From: Limnobacter sp. 130
GTDB lineage: Bacteria > Pseudomonadota > Gammaproteobacteria > Burkholderiales > Burkholderiaceae_B
DNA length: 64,000 nucleotides
Assembly: GCF_902506325.1 (NCBI RefSeq)
Contig: NZ_LR732330.1
Span: 248,001-312,000, forward strand
Reading direction: 5' to 3'
Shown: positions 1-8,572 of the stretch, one piece after another
Layout of the letters: every line of letters starts with the position of its first letter
How positions within the stretch are numbered: position 1 is the stretch's first letter
Program-made: the position numbers and the translations under genes
Notes under the pieces: generated by a model
What the model saw: the letters and a program-made list of their open reading frames with translations, nothing else
Database searches by the model: none
Told to the model about the DNA's origin: nothing

Positions 1-539
1 TGACCTTGCAACATGGGATGCGAGGGCAAAACCCCGGTGTCCAGAACTGCGACAACTGTGGGCGCTGTACCATGAAAATTAGCCCACATGGCCCCGGTAT
101 TTATCGACGCTGGCTGCGTGCCAATGTCCTGGTGAAACCAGGAGCGGCTGCGGCGGGCCGGATCAAGCGCATTCAACAATCCAATCAAGGGTGACTGCGC
201 ACGCAATTGGATACGGCGATCTGGCTGAACGGATTCAACAAGCGGGTCTGACAACAAACGCAAACGGAACTGTTCAGAATCCGCATGGCTTGGCGTCACA
301 ACCACCGCGCCAGACTCGCCAAAAGGGCGAACAAGCTGAAACGTCCGTTTGTGGGCTTTTGTTAGTACCGCCAAGGTCGAGGAAAGCGCAGCGCGACGTG
401 CATCAAGCGAAGTCTGGTTCGTGGCGCGATCGGTGTTTTCCTTGAATTGAATAACCCAGCGATCCGCAGACCATGATGCGGAGGAAAACAAGACAAGCAA
501 AACGAACAAACCGCTATGAACAGACGAGCGCGACAGCAT
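1..539 (-). CDS. subtilisin-like (S8) serine protease, N-terminal part
   Basis: Partial gene running off the left edge; about 179 residues are visible. The reading frame opens at an ATG (537-539) preceded by an AGGG about 8 nt upstream. Residues 1-28 form a signal peptide (hydrophobic LFVLLVLF then SASWSA), so the enzyme is exported. Residues about 29-105 resemble an I9-type propeptide (RWVIQFKE at the start). Near residue 168 the segment VVAVLDTGVLPSHP matches the Asp motif of the subtilase catalytic triad. The His and Ser motifs would lie outside the window. A secreted or periplasmic protease is likely; the substrate is unknown. Confidence 0.85.
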   Translation of the reverse strand, partial: MLSRSSVHSGLFVLLVLFSSASWSADRWVIQFKENTDRATNQTSLDARRAALSSTLAVLTKAHKRTFQLVRPFGESGAVVVTPSHADSEQFRLRLLSDPLVESVQPDRRIQLRAQSPLIGLLNALDPARRSRSWFHQDIGTQPASINTGAMWANFHGTAPTVVAVLDTGVLPSHPMLQG

Positions 540-761
540 GGGAAGACCCTGAGTGTGATTATTATTAATGGTACTGGGAAGAAGGGCTTGCGGATTCAGA
601 AACAACAAACATTAGTTAACATAATACAAGTTATACGACAATTATAACGGCAGTTAAAAAGGGTTACCTAGAGTGACCCCCACCAATACTGGCGATGATC
701 TTCAGCCGGGATTGGCCGAAAAAGTACATAGGTTCTTCAAACTTTATTCGAGGGTATCACC
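540..761. other. AT-rich divergent intergenic region
   Basis: This gap lies between the protease start and the small ORF at 762. Bases 600-660 are clearly AT-rich, with several TATAAT-like hexamers on both strands (for example TATAAC at 642-647), so divergent promoters are likely, though I could not pair any of them with a convincing -35 box. A 7-bp hairpin follows at 661-679. Confidence 0.4.
661..679 (-). terminator. small hairpin with U-run on the minus strand
   Basis: GGGTTAC (661-667) pairs with GTGACCC (673-679) around a 5-nt loop, with one G-U pair. On the minus strand the stem is followed by TTTTT, like a weak intrinsic terminator. No minus-strand gene is visible just upstream of it, so it may instead insulate the protease promoter or act in the plus-strand leader of the small ORF. 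Confidence 0.35.
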
Positions 762-896
762 ATGTACAAATTCATGTTCTTTGCATTGGTTGCATGTGCT
801 GTGTATCCCGATTGGCCAATTGAAGCAGTTGCTGCTGGCCAAGACATCATCGAGGGATTCCAATCCCGTACCATTGTGGTTGGTCTGCGTTCGTAA
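762..896 (+). CDS. possible small hydrophobic peptide, 44 aa
   Basis: ATG start with GAGGG 7 nt upstream; 44 codons to TAA. The N-terminus (MYKFMFFALVACAV) is hydrophobic, like a signal peptide or short membrane anchor, followed by a short polar tail. I recognise no family. It is the only ORF in the 460-bp gap with a credible ribosome binding site. The following 100 bp up to the chemoreceptor contain no further ORF I would call. It could be spurious. Confidence 0.3.
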   Translation: MYKFMFFALVACAVYPDWPIEAVAAGQDIIEGFQSRTIVVGLRS

Positions 897-999
897 ATCT
901 TTAAATTGAGGTCGATTTGGGCCTCTGTTGAAAGCCTGGCAACGGGCACTTGTTTCGTATGATGTGAAGGTAAATTGACCCCTATGGTATGGAACCTTC

Positions 1000-2625
1000 A
1001 TGTCACAAACTGCCCAAAACGAACTCAAAGGCCGCAATGCCAGAATGGCCGCTCCCACTACAGCTGTGGAGCGTCTTCTGGATCCAAAAATTCCAATCGT
1101 GACCAAAACCGATTTGAAAGGTCGCATTACCTATGCCAACCCTGCCTTTGTAGAAATTTCCGGCTTCAGACTTGACGAGCTTTTGGGCCAGCCGCACAAC
1201 GTTGTGCGCCATCCCGACATGCCCCGCGACGCCTTCAAAGACCTGTGGGACACCGGGCGCCGCGATGAACCCTGGAAAGGTCTGGTTAAAAACCGTTGCA
1301 AAGACGGCGGCTACTATTGGGTCGATGCGTACGTTACGCCACTGACTCAAAATGGCGAGAAAATTGGTTACATGTCGGTTCGCTCCAAGCCCAGCGACTC
1401 ACAAAAATCCGAGGCTGAGGCCTTGTACAAGGCAATAAACGCTGGCAACGCTACATTCCCATTCACAAAACCTGCAAAGGGACGCCCTTTTATTGTGGAC
1501 CTGGCTGTGGTTGCATTCTTGCCAGTCATCATCGCCCTACTCTCGTTGATCGGCATTCCTGCGGTGGTCTACGGCAGCACAGCCTTATCGTTTGTAGCGG
1601 CCGCCCTGGGTTTGCTCTGGCTTAAAGGTCGGGTTGAACACACAAACAAAGCCATGCTGGATGCGATGCGCAACCTGGCAGAGGGCAATTTCAAGCATGA
1701 AATTCCAGAAACGGGTACACGGGAATTCAACAAGGTACACACCGCTTTCAAAAGCATGCAGGTGAATTTGCGTGCGATTATTGCAGACGTGATTTCAAGC
1801 TCCTCAGAAGTTAAAAACAACGCCGAGGCATTAAGCCAGTTGGCCATTAATTTGATGAGCCGCTCGCAGCAACAGTCTGACGGCATCAACGGTGTTGCTG
1901 CCGCACTTGAGGAATTGTCTGTGTCAGTTTCAGAGATTTCTGAGGCCACTGGAAAAAGTTCAGCGCACGCCAAAAACGCCATGGACGTTGTGGATACCGG
2001 CGCACAAAGCATGGACAAGTCCACGCAAGCGACCCAAAAAGTTGCTCAGGTGGTTCAGGACGCCAAGCAAAATATTGAAGAGTTGAACCGCGCTGTGGTG
2101 AAAATCAGCAATGTCACGCGGACCATTACCGAAATTGCCGAGAAAACCAACTTGTTGGCCTTGAACGCAGCCATTGAAGCTGCACGTGCTGGAGAGTCTG
2201 GCCGAGGATTTGCGGTTGTTGCAGACGAAGTGCGCAAACTGGCTGAAATGACACGCCAGTCGACCACCGAGATTTCGGCAACGGTACAAGAGGTTCAAAG
2301 CGGCACGAACAAGGGCCTTGAAACCATGAGCCGTGCCGTGGATGAAGTCAATATTGGAACAACCCTGATTCTGGAAGCAAGCGAAAGCCTTCAAGCCATT
2401 AAGGTGGCCAGTCGCGGTGTTGCCCAATCGGCCAAAGACATTTCTGCGATGCTGGAACAGCAATCACAGGCCTCCCTTGAGGTGGCCAACAGCATGGAAC
2501 GGATGAGTTCCTTGACAGAAAGCAACGTAGCCGCGATCAATGATCTGGACAATTCAGCCAAGCAACTGGCATCGACATCAGGCGAATTGCGCACGCTTGT
2601 GAAACATTTTGAGGCCAGTTTGTAA
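1000..2625 (+). CDS. PAS domain-containing methyl-accepting chemotaxis protein
   Basis: A 541-aa chemoreceptor of the Aer type. A PAS domain covers roughly residues 25-140 (conserved [17 protein letters not shown]). Two adjacent membrane segments lie at about 164-207, with only a short turn between them, so there is no periplasmic ligand domain. A HAMP-like linker follows, then the long MCP signalling coiled coil. The CheA/CheW-binding hairpin tip ([19 protein letters not shown]) starts near residue 381. By family, such proteins sense redox or energy state through FAD or haem in the PAS domain; the cofactor here is not provable. There are no neighbouring che genes. The start has only a weak GGAA ribosome binding site. 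Confidence 0.93.
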   Translation: MSQTAQNELKGRNARMAAPTTAVERLLDPKIPIVTKTDLKGRITYANPAFVEISGFRLDELLGQPHNVVRHPDMPRDAFKDLWDTGRRDEPWKGLVKNRCKDGGYYWVDAYVTPLTQNGEKIGYMSVRSKPSDSQKSEAEALYKAINAGNATFPFTKPAKGRPFIVDLAVVAFLPVIIALLSLIGIPAVVYGSTALSFVAAALGLLWLKGRVEHTNKAMLDAMRNLAEGNFKHEIPETGTREFNKVHTAFKSMQVNLRAIIADVISSSSEVKNNAEALSQLAINLMSRSQQQSDGINGVAAALEELSVSVSEISEATGKSSAHAKNAMDVVDTGAQSMDKSTQATQKVAQVVQDAKQNIEELNRAVVKISNVTRTITEIAEKTNLLALNAAIEAARAGESGRGFAVVADEVRKLAEMTRQSTTEISATVQEVQSGTNKGLETMSRAVDEVNIGTTLILEASESLQAIKVASRGVAQSAKDISAMLEQQSQASLEVANSMERMSSLTESNVAAINDLDNSAKQLASTSGELRTLVKHFEASL

Positions 2626-2655
2626 TTACTTTCACCCGTCAATCAGGCGAATGTT

Positions 2656-3330
2656 TTAATTCGCCTTGTTAGGCTTTAAGGGCGCTGTTCTCAGCGCCCT
2701 TTCTTTTTTCATGATCTCGAAAGCCAATTCCTTGCGATCGGCTTTCATGGCATAGCCTGCCGCGTTGTAGCCAGCCTGGTTTTTTAATGCCGGGTTCGCG
2801 CCCAGTCTTAATAAGGTGCGGGCAGCCATCTCCCTGCCCTCACGCGCTGCCATCATCAAGGGCGTGGTGTCATTCGGCGAAAGCAGGTCAACAGAAACGC
2901 CTGATTTCACCAACAACTCTATCGATGCGGTCGAGCCTGAAGCGGCTGCATTGTGCAAAGCAGTCCACTGGCCATGCTCACCTGCTGTGGCCCCCTTGGC
3001 CAGCAAAGCAGCAACCCACTCAGTTTTATTCAGCGTACAGGCCACCATCAAGGGCGTTTCGCCACGGCGATCGGGTTGATTGGGATTTAATCTGCCAGAA
3101 GACAACAGCACCTGCACCGCATTGGGGGAATCTTGCATCATGCCGTAGGTAATGGCCGGAAACCCCTGTTCATTCACTGTGTTTGGGTCCATGCCTTTGA
3201 GCAACAAAGACTTCAAGCGGGATTCATCATCAAACTGAATGGCCAGAAAAAAGTCTTCAAAGGCACCGGCCAGCGAAACACCAGGCAACACCAGTAACAG
3301 CAAGCTGCTGACAAAGGCACGCCGCCTCAA
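2656..3330 (-). CDS. exported ankyrin repeat protein
   Basis: A 224-aa protein. Residues 1-21 form a signal peptide with a twin-Arg-like start (MRRRAF) and a hydrophobic core. Residues about 35-205 contain about five ankyrin repeats, recognisable by motifs such as RRGETPLMVAC, TALHNAAASG and NDTTPLMMAAREG. By family these are protein-binding scaffolds, here probably periplasmic. The start overlaps the tatD stop by 4 nt (ATGA), so it is the last gene of the mltG-tmk-holB-pilZ-tatD operon. Its last 15 codons coincide with the terminator of the convergent chemoreceptor gene. The binding partner is unknown. Confidence 0.88.
   Translation of the reverse strand: MRRRAFVSSLLLLVLPGVSLAGAFEDFFLAIQFDDESRLKSLLLKGMDPNTVNEQGFPAITYGMMQDSPNAVQVLLSSGRLNPNQPDRRGETPLMVACTLNKTEWVAALLAKGATAGEHGQWTALHNAAASGSTASIELLVKSGVSVDLLSPNDTTPLMMAAREGREMAARTLLRLGANPALKNQAGYNAAGYAMKADRKELAFEIMKKERALRTAPLKPNKAN
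2678..2707 (+). terminator. intrinsic terminator of the chemoreceptor gene, inside the next gene
   Basis: GGGCGCTG (2680-2687) and CAGCGCCC (2692-2699) form a perfect 8-bp stem with a TTCT loop, extended by AA/TT pairs and followed by TTTCTTTTTT. It lies 55 nt after the chemoreceptor stop, but within the last codons of the convergent ankyrin gene on the other strand. Confidence 0.85.
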
Positions 3331-4112
3331 ACCGAGGCCGTTCCACTTTGCGCAAAACCAAACAAACGGTCGAAATTGGCCGATGTTTGCATGCCGATCT
3401 CCTCCACGGCAACGCCCTTCTCTTGCGCAATAACCTTGGCCACGTGGGGCACAAAGCTGGGTTCATTCGTTTTGCCACGATGAGGAACCGGCGCCAGGTA
3501 AGGCGAATCGGTTTCGATCAGGATTCGATCCATGGGCGCAAACCTGGCCACCTCGCGAAGGTCAGCCGCATTCTTGAAGCTGACAATGCCCGAGAACGAC
3601 AGATACATGCCCAGATCAAGCGCCTTGCGCGCGAAATCAAGTGACTCGGTGAAACAGTGAATAATGCCGCCACAACCCTGAACATTTTCTTCAGCAAGAA
3701 TTTTCAACGTGTCGTCACCCGCAGCACGGGTGTGAACAATCACGGGTTTTTTACACACATTGGCTGCGCGCAGGTGCACCCGGAAGCGCTCACGCTGCCA
3801 TTCAAGGTCACCCTTCAAGCGAAAATAATCCAGACCAGTTTCGCCGATACCGATTACTTTGGGATGGTCGGCCAGCTCCAGCAGTTTTTCAACAGTGGGC
3901 TCTGTAATGTCTTCGTAGTCGGGGTGAACGCCCGCAGTGGCCCACAATTGCGCGTGGTTTTCAGCAAGTGCAAGTACGTTGGGAAAATCCTCAAGTTGAA
4001 CGGAAATACACAAAGCGCGGCTGACCTGAGCTTCGTGCATTCGACTCAAGATATCTGGGAGCTGCTCAACCAGACCGGGAAAATCAAGATGACAATGTGA
4101 ATCAGTAAACAC
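3327..4112 (-). CDS. tatD: TatD family metal-dependent hydrolase (deoxyribonuclease)
   Basis: A 261-aa TIM-barrel hydrolase of the YcfH/TatD family. The N-terminal metal motif DSHCHLDF is at residues 4-11; further ligands fit GIGETGLDY, the His of VIVHTR and HCF, and the C-terminal ETDSPYLAP. By family it is a Mg-dependent 3'-5' DNase or an amidohydrolase-like enzyme acting in DNA repair or turnover. The start is GTG (4110-4112) and overlaps the pilZ stop by one base (TAGTG), indicating translational coupling. Length is normal. Confidence 0.93.
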   Translation of the reverse strand: MFTDSHCHLDFPGLVEQLPDILSRMHEAQVSRALCISVQLEDFPNVLALAENHAQLWATAGVHPDYEDITEPTVEKLLELADHPKVIGIGETGLDYFRLKGDLEWQRERFRVHLRAANVCKKPVIVHTRAAGDDTLKILAEENVQGCGGIIHCFTESLDFARKALDLGMYLSFSGIVSFKNAADLREVARFAPMDRILIETDSPYLAPVPHRGKTNEPSFVPHVAKVIAQEKGVAVEEIGMQTSANFDRLFGFAQSGTASV

Positions 4113-4495
4113 TACAAGGTTGCTGTTTTTTTCATGGAATTTTGCATTTTACCAATCATTTGCTCAATTGCCACCCGCACACCTTCTCCGCTGTCGTCTT
4201 TCGGAAATTGCACACCAATACCTTGGGCCTTGTCGCCACGCGCATTGGCCCCGCAAATCCAGACCACCTTGCCATTGATCGGAAATTTTTTAGCCTCTTC
4301 TCCGACGGTCAGCAATACAAACACGGGGTCTCCCAGGTTGTATTCCTTGTCACTTTCAACAAACACCCCGCCACCCTTGATAAAAGGCATGTAAAGGCTG
4401 GCCGCCGTATTCTTGTCGCCCAACGTCAGGGATAACATCCAGGGGCGACTGGCTTCTTTGTTGTTGCGTGGGTTGTTCATCAAATTACTGGTCAT
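4112..4495 (-). CDS. PilZ domain protein
   Basis: A 127-aa single-domain PilZ protein. The family-typical segments are GGGVFVES, a V-L-L-T strand near the middle and GKVVWICGAN...GIGVQF. PilZ proteins either bind cyclic di-GMP or, like Pseudomonas PilZ itself, act in type IV pilus assembly without binding it. The canonical RxxxR motif before the barrel is not evident here, so the pilus-type function is more likely. It sits between holB and tatD, as in many proteobacteria. The start could be Met1 or Met6. Confidence 0.88.
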   Translation of the reverse strand: MTSNLMNNPRNNKEASRPWMLSLTLGDKNTAASLYMPFIKGGGVFVESDKEYNLGDPVFVLLTVGEEAKKFPINGKVVWICGANARGDKAQGIGVQFPKDDSGEGVRVAIEQMIGKMQNSMKKTATL

Positions 4496-4531
4496 GGCGT
4501 GCGCTGTCCGAAAATGGAGTTCTTCGATGAA

Positions 4532-5530
4532 TTACTTCGTTAAATTTTGCCACTGCTGCCCCACATACTCTAGCGCCAAACGGGGGTTAATTGGGTGATT
4601 GGCCAATCGAAATTCTTTTTGCAGGCTTTGATACAGTTGACTGAATCGATCCATACCGATCGACTTTACCCACATCAATTTGGGTGCCAGCCAGGGAAAA
4701 TTGCTCCCTTTCAGGCCGTGGGCCTGCGCCACGCAGTCGCTGCACAAGCGCATGGCCAATTCAAGCACCACGGGCAGCCCCACTTTCTCGAGCCCTGCCG
4801 GTGCGTTGGCATGTTGATCCGGGTTGGAAAGCCATTCCAGAAACTTTTTGCGTAAATCAATTTGATCGGCTGCAGTTTGAGCCAGGCTCAAGGCCTCAAA
4901 CGGATCATTCATGGCCACACCCAAGGCCACATCGGGCTGGTTCACGCCCTGCACTTCCAGCCAAGCCAGGCATTCTGAAATTGTCGGCATCGGCATGGTC
5001 AATTCCTGGCAGCGAGACCGAATTGTGGGCAATAGTTTGTCGACCCGGCTACCCACCAATACAAACCGCAGCCCATTGGCTGGCTCTTCAAGCGTTTTCA
5101 GCAATGCATTGGCTGTGTTGGTGTTCATATTGTCAAAGGGATACACCACCACATACCGCGAGGCGCCACGGCTAGAAGCAGTATTGAAGTAGTTTTGGAG
5201 ATCCCTGACATCATCGATGCGAATATCCTGACTGGGTTTTACACCACTTTTTACTTCTGGATTAAAGCCAAGCTCCAGGGACACGGCCTGCGGCATCAGG
5301 TATCTCAAATCCGGGTGATTGCCCGCCATGCGCATGTGGCACCCTGGGCATTGCATACACGGCTTGCTAGTAGCGGAAGTGGACTCGCACAGCACAGCGG
5401 CCAGGTAGTCGTTCACCAACTCGTAAAGCCCTTTTGGCTGGTGCCCGTGAACCAGAATTGGCGCCGTGGTCGCCTGCATTAAATGCGCCAACTGTTCTTG
5501 AGCGCGCCGCAGCCAGTTTGCTGTGCTCAT
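4532..5530 (-). CDS. holB: DNA polymerase III subunit delta'
   Basis: A 332-aa clamp-loader subunit. The first 170 residues form the AAA+-like module: a degenerate P-loop region (VHGHQPKGLYEL, without GKT, as expected for the ATP-inactive delta' subunit), a zinc-binding segment (CMQCPGCHMR), ALLKTLEEP and the sensor region TIRSRCQEL. The C-terminal part is helical and less conserved. It works with delta and gamma/tau to load the sliding clamp. It overlaps the tmk stop by 4 nt (ATGA). Confidence 0.95.
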   Translation of the reverse strand: MSTANWLRRAQEQLAHLMQATTAPILVHGHQPKGLYELVNDYLAAVLCESTSATSKPCMQCPGCHMRMAGNHPDLRYLMPQAVSLELGFNPEVKSGVKPSQDIRIDDVRDLQNYFNTASSRGASRYVVVYPFDNMNTNTANALLKTLEEPANGLRFVLVGSRVDKLLPTIRSRCQELTMPMPTISECLAWLEVQGVNQPDVALGVAMNDPFEALSLAQTAADQIDLRKKFLEWLSNPDQHANAPAGLEKVGLPVVLELAMRLCSDCVAQAHGLKGSNFPWLAPKLMWVKSIGMDRFSQLYQSLQKEFRLANHPINPRLALEYVGQQWQNLTK

Positions 5531-6177
5531 GCCAGGCCCAGGTTCAAATGTGTTCGCATGAATTTATCCAGTTCAGCCAATACGGTTTCACCGACTTCGG
5601 ACTCTGGTGGCTGCGCATCAATCAAGCGGATCCGGCGTGGATTAAGCTGAGCGCGTTTGATGAAACCTGCCCGCACCGCCTCAAAATAGCTGCTTGGCAT
5701 TTCTTCAAATTTGTCACTGACCCCCGCCCTGCCCTGTATGCGGCTTTGAGAAACCGCAATAGGCAAATCAAACAGAAAAGTCAATGTGGGCTCAAACCCC
5801 TTCAAGGCCCATTTGCTCAACTGTTGGCAATCTTCCCAACTGGCACCGCCCGCACCCGCCTGGTAAGCAAAGCTGCTGTCCTCAAACCGGTCGGTAATTA
5901 CCCAAACACCACGATCAAGTGCAGGCTGAATTGTTTCAACCATGTGCTGCCTGCGCGCCGCGTACATCAACAACAATTCGGTGTTCACATCCATGTCATG
6001 GTGCAACACCAGTTCACGAATGGCCTCACCCACAGGCGTTCCGCCTGGCTCACGGGTTTGCAGGCATTCAAAGCCCAATTCCTCCAGGCGTGCCTTGACC
6101 CGGGCAATGTGCGAGGACTTTCCCGCGCCATCCACGCCCTCGAAGCTGATCAGGTAACCCTGTTTGTGCTTTTTCAT
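5527..6177 (-). CDS. tmk: thymidylate kinase
   Basis: dTMP kinase, phosphorylating dTMP to dTDP for DNA synthesis. The P-loop FEGVDGAGKSSH is near the N-terminus, followed by TREPGGTPVGE (dTMP binding) and the DRFEDSSFAYQ motif with catalytic Asp-Arg. I chose Met at 6175-6177 (216 aa, normal length). It lies 7 nt after the mltG stop; a further in-frame ATG at 6228 would add 17 residues that overlap mltG and match nothing in the family. Second gene of the operon. Confidence 0.95.
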   Translation of the reverse strand: MKKHKQGYLISFEGVDGAGKSSHIARVKARLEELGFECLQTREPGGTPVGEAIRELVLHHDMDVNTELLLMYAARRQHMVETIQPALDRGVWVITDRFEDSSFAYQAGAGGASWEDCQQLSKWALKGFEPTLTFLFDLPIAVSQSRIQGRAGVSDKFEEMPSSYFEAVRAGFIKRAQLNPRRIRLIDAQPPESEVGETVLAELDKFMRTHLNLGLA

Positions 6178-6184
6178 GAAGCAG

Positions 6185-7228
6185 TCACCGCCCAAGTTGG
6201 TATTTGCGCACAGCGTTGTTGTGCTCATTCAGATTCTTGCTGAAATAACTGCCGCCGTCACCCTTGGCTACAAAATAAAAGTAAGGCGTTTTGTCAGGGT
6301 TCACCGCCGCATACAGTGCGGCTTTTCCTGGGTTCGCAATTGGAGTTGGTGGCAAACCTGCCCGGGTGTAGCTGTTGTAAGGCGTATCGGTTTGTAGGTG
6401 CCTGCGGGTCAGGTTGCCATCGAAGGACTCACCGACACCGTAAATGACCGTTGGATCCGTTTGCAGCAACATGCCCACACGCAACCGGTTCACGAACACA
6501 CTGGCCACTTTGCCTCGGTCACTGGCCAGACCGGTTTCTTTTTCAACGATCGAGGCCATTTTCAGGGCGTCATACGGCGTTTTCAACGGGGTTTTCGGAT
6601 CACGTTGTGCCCAGGCCTTTTCAAGCTCAACCTGTTGCAAACGAACGGCCCGGCTCAACAACTCAGACAACTTCGAGCCCGGCGAATATTTGTAGGTGTC
6701 CGGGTAAATCCAGCCTTCAAGGCTTGAACCCTCCAGTCCCATTTTTTCTGCAATGGCGTGGTGGTCCATTCCAGGCAAATCATCAATCAAATCCGTTTGA
6801 TTGCGCAGTTTGGCCAGCAAGGCCCGGGCCGTTTGCCCTTCGACCAAGGAAACGCTGCTCAAAACCCCCTGCCCTTTGCTCAGGTAATCAAGCAATCCCA
6901 GCGTGCTGATGCCATCCGGCAGGTCATATCGGCCCGCTTTTAACTGACCCGCGCTACCAGTTAGGCGCGCCGCCAGCACAAACAAATCGGGATTGACCGC
7001 CAAACCTTGCTGAATCAACTCATTGGCAATGGCGCGCGCACCAAGGCCGCTGCTGACGTGTGCATCCACACGGGGCTGACTACGCTCTATGGCCATATTC
7101 AGCACAAAGTAAATTCCCACCACAATCGCCGACACCAAAAGAACAGCCGCCATGGCAATACGCTTTAACGATTGCCATATCGACACTGCTTTTTTTGATG
7201 TCTTCTTCGTTTTTTTGCCTTTGCGCAC
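6185..7228 (-). CDS. mltG: endolytic murein transglycosylase
   Basis: A 347-aa YceG/MltG protein. A basic cytoplasmic tail (residues 1-20, Lys-rich) precedes one membrane segment (about 27-47), then a LysM-like region and the YceG catalytic domain. The catalytic Glu lies in ASIVEKETG. It cleaves nascent glycan strands in the periplasm and is thought to set strand length. The start is GTG (7226-7228) with AAGGTGA 9 nt upstream. First gene of the operon that continues to the ankyrin protein. Confidence 0.94.
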   Translation of the reverse strand: MRKGKKTKKTSKKAVSIWQSLKRIAMAAVLLVSAIVVGIYFVLNMAIERSQPRVDAHVSSGLGARAIANELIQQGLAVNPDLFVLAARLTGSAGQLKAGRYDLPDGISTLGLLDYLSKGQGVLSSVSLVEGQTARALLAKLRNQTDLIDDLPGMDHHAIAEKMGLEGSSLEGWIYPDTYKYSPGSKLSELLSRAVRLQQVELEKAWAQRDPKTPLKTPYDALKMASIVEKETGLASDRGKVASVFVNRLRVGMLLQTDPTVIYGVGESFDGNLTRRHLQTDTPYNSYTRAGLPPTPIANPGKAALYAAVNPDKTPYFYFVAKGDGGSYFSKNLNEHNNAVRKYQLGR

Positions 7229-7370
7229 GACTTTGCTTCACCTTGGGTTATTGGAAGGCGAGACCTTACCAGAAGCCACTACAATGTGGAGATTGCTGTT
7301 CATGATAGCGGGAAAGTTTTTCCATGACTTCCCCGCATGGTTTGTTTTGTTTGTTACTGAGGATTTGAGC

Positions 7371-8270
7371 ATGTCTGCACAGTTTTTATCGCGTTGGAGC
7401 GTCATTGGCGTGGAAGGAGACGACGCAGTGATTTTTCTTCAATCACAACTCAGCAACGACATTGCTGGCATGGCCGAAAGCCAATTGCGCATGGCGGGCC
7501 TGTGCACTGCAAAAGGTCGCTTGCTGGGCAGTTTTTTTATGCTGCGCCAAGGTAAACAGGTATTTTTGGTTTGCCGCAAAGAAACAGTGGCCGCATTGGT
7601 AAAACGCCTGAGCATGTTCGTGCTGAGAAGCAAATGCAAGGTTCGCGATTGCGCCGCAGAATATCAAGTCACATTCAAGGCCGACACAACCCCCGCCCTG
7701 CCCATGCGGGTTCAATGGGATGAACACGGCCACGCCACCGCAAGCCTGCGCGCTATTGGGGCTGTCACACCTGGTTTTCAACTTGTTGCCACCAGTGAGC
7801 AAGCTGACCAAGTCCATGCCGACGATGAGTTTGAATATGCCCTTCAACAACTGGGGATCGCTTATGTGTCGCAGCCCACGGTTGAAATGTTCGTTCCGCA
7901 AGGCATCAACTTTGATTTGGTAGGCGGTGTGAGTTTCAGCAAGGGATGCTACCCAGGCCAGGAAATCGTGGCTCGCAGTCATTATTTGGGCAAGGTGAAG
8001 CGACGTGTGTTTCAAGCCAGTGCTGGCGCGTTGCCCACAGTAACGGCGGGACAGGACGTTTGGCTGGAAGGAAAAGAAAATGAACCCGCCGGCACGGTGG
8101 CCACTGCCGTGCAGTTCAATGGACAGCAGCATTTGCTGATTGAACTGCCTGTGGACGACGCTGAACGGGCGGATGCTGCCTTTGCAATAAAAACCGACAC
8201 GGGTGTGGTGGCACTGAAAGTTCAGCCACCCCCCTACGATGTGCATCAAAAAGGCAATGTGTTTGAATGA
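7371..8270 (+). CDS. ygfZ: folate-binding protein YgfZ (iron-sulfur repair / tRNA modification factor)
   Basis: A 299-aa aminomethyltransferase-fold protein. The signature KGCYPGQEIVARSHY near residue 190 contains the conserved Cys of the YgfZ family. By family it binds tetrahydrofolate and helps maintain certain FeS enzymes such as MiaB. The frame is open upstream to 7152, but I chose ATG 7371 because GAGGA lies just before it and homology begins there; the extension would overlap the divergent mltG. It overlaps the next gene by 4 nt. Confidence 0.93.
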   Translation: MSAQFLSRWSVIGVEGDDAVIFLQSQLSNDIAGMAESQLRMAGLCTAKGRLLGSFFMLRQGKQVFLVCRKETVAALVKRLSMFVLRSKCKVRDCAAEYQVTFKADTTPALPMRVQWDEHGHATASLRAIGAVTPGFQLVATSEQADQVHADDEFEYALQQLGIAYVSQPTVEMFVPQGINFDLVGGVSFSKGCYPGQEIVARSHYLGKVKRRVFQASAGALPTVTAGQDVWLEGKENEPAGTVATAVQFNGQQHLLIELPVDDAERADAAFAIKTDTGVVALKVQPPPYDVHQKGNVFE

Positions 8271-8572
8271 GCAGCCAGCTATTCATTTACTACCGTATTC
8301 CAAAAACTGAAATCAGTGTGGCAATACAGTGTGCCCAACGCTTAATGCACGCCTTACGCGAGCAGGGGTTAGGGCATGGGCAATTGTTTCAACGCGAAGA
8401 AGCCGACAAACCCTACTTTACCTTGATGGAAGTGATTTACCCGAACCCAGGCCATTCTGATTCCTTGGGCACTTTCACCACGCAAGTTGAACTGCTGGCT
8501 GCCAATTGCTTTGCTGACCTGCCAAGTAATCCCGGCCGTCACATCGAGCTATTCAGCGAGGTAAACGGATAA
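8267..8572 (+). CDS. DUF4936 family protein
   Basis: A 101-aa protein starting MSSQLFIYYRIP, with a ferredoxin-like alternation of strands and helices and the segment YFTLMEVIYP. It matches the DUF4936 family, which typically sits directly after ygfZ in Burkholderiales. Function is not known. It is translationally coupled to ygfZ (ATGA overlap) and shares one base with the next start (TAATG). Confidence 0.8.
   Translation: MSSQLFIYYRIPKTEISVAIQCAQRLMHALREQGLGHGQLFQREEADKPYFTLMEVIYPNPGHSDSLGTFTTQVELLAANCFADLPSNPGRHIELFSEVNG

Noticed and set aside
5434-6243. 269-codon plus-strand frame across tmk
   Set aside because: It lies antisense to tmk and neighbouring gene ends, has no family features and no ribosome binding site; tmk has clear motifs.
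7152-7370. N-terminal extension of ygfZ
   Set aside because: The extension overlaps the divergent mltG start and is not family-like; ATG 7371 has GAGGA upstream.
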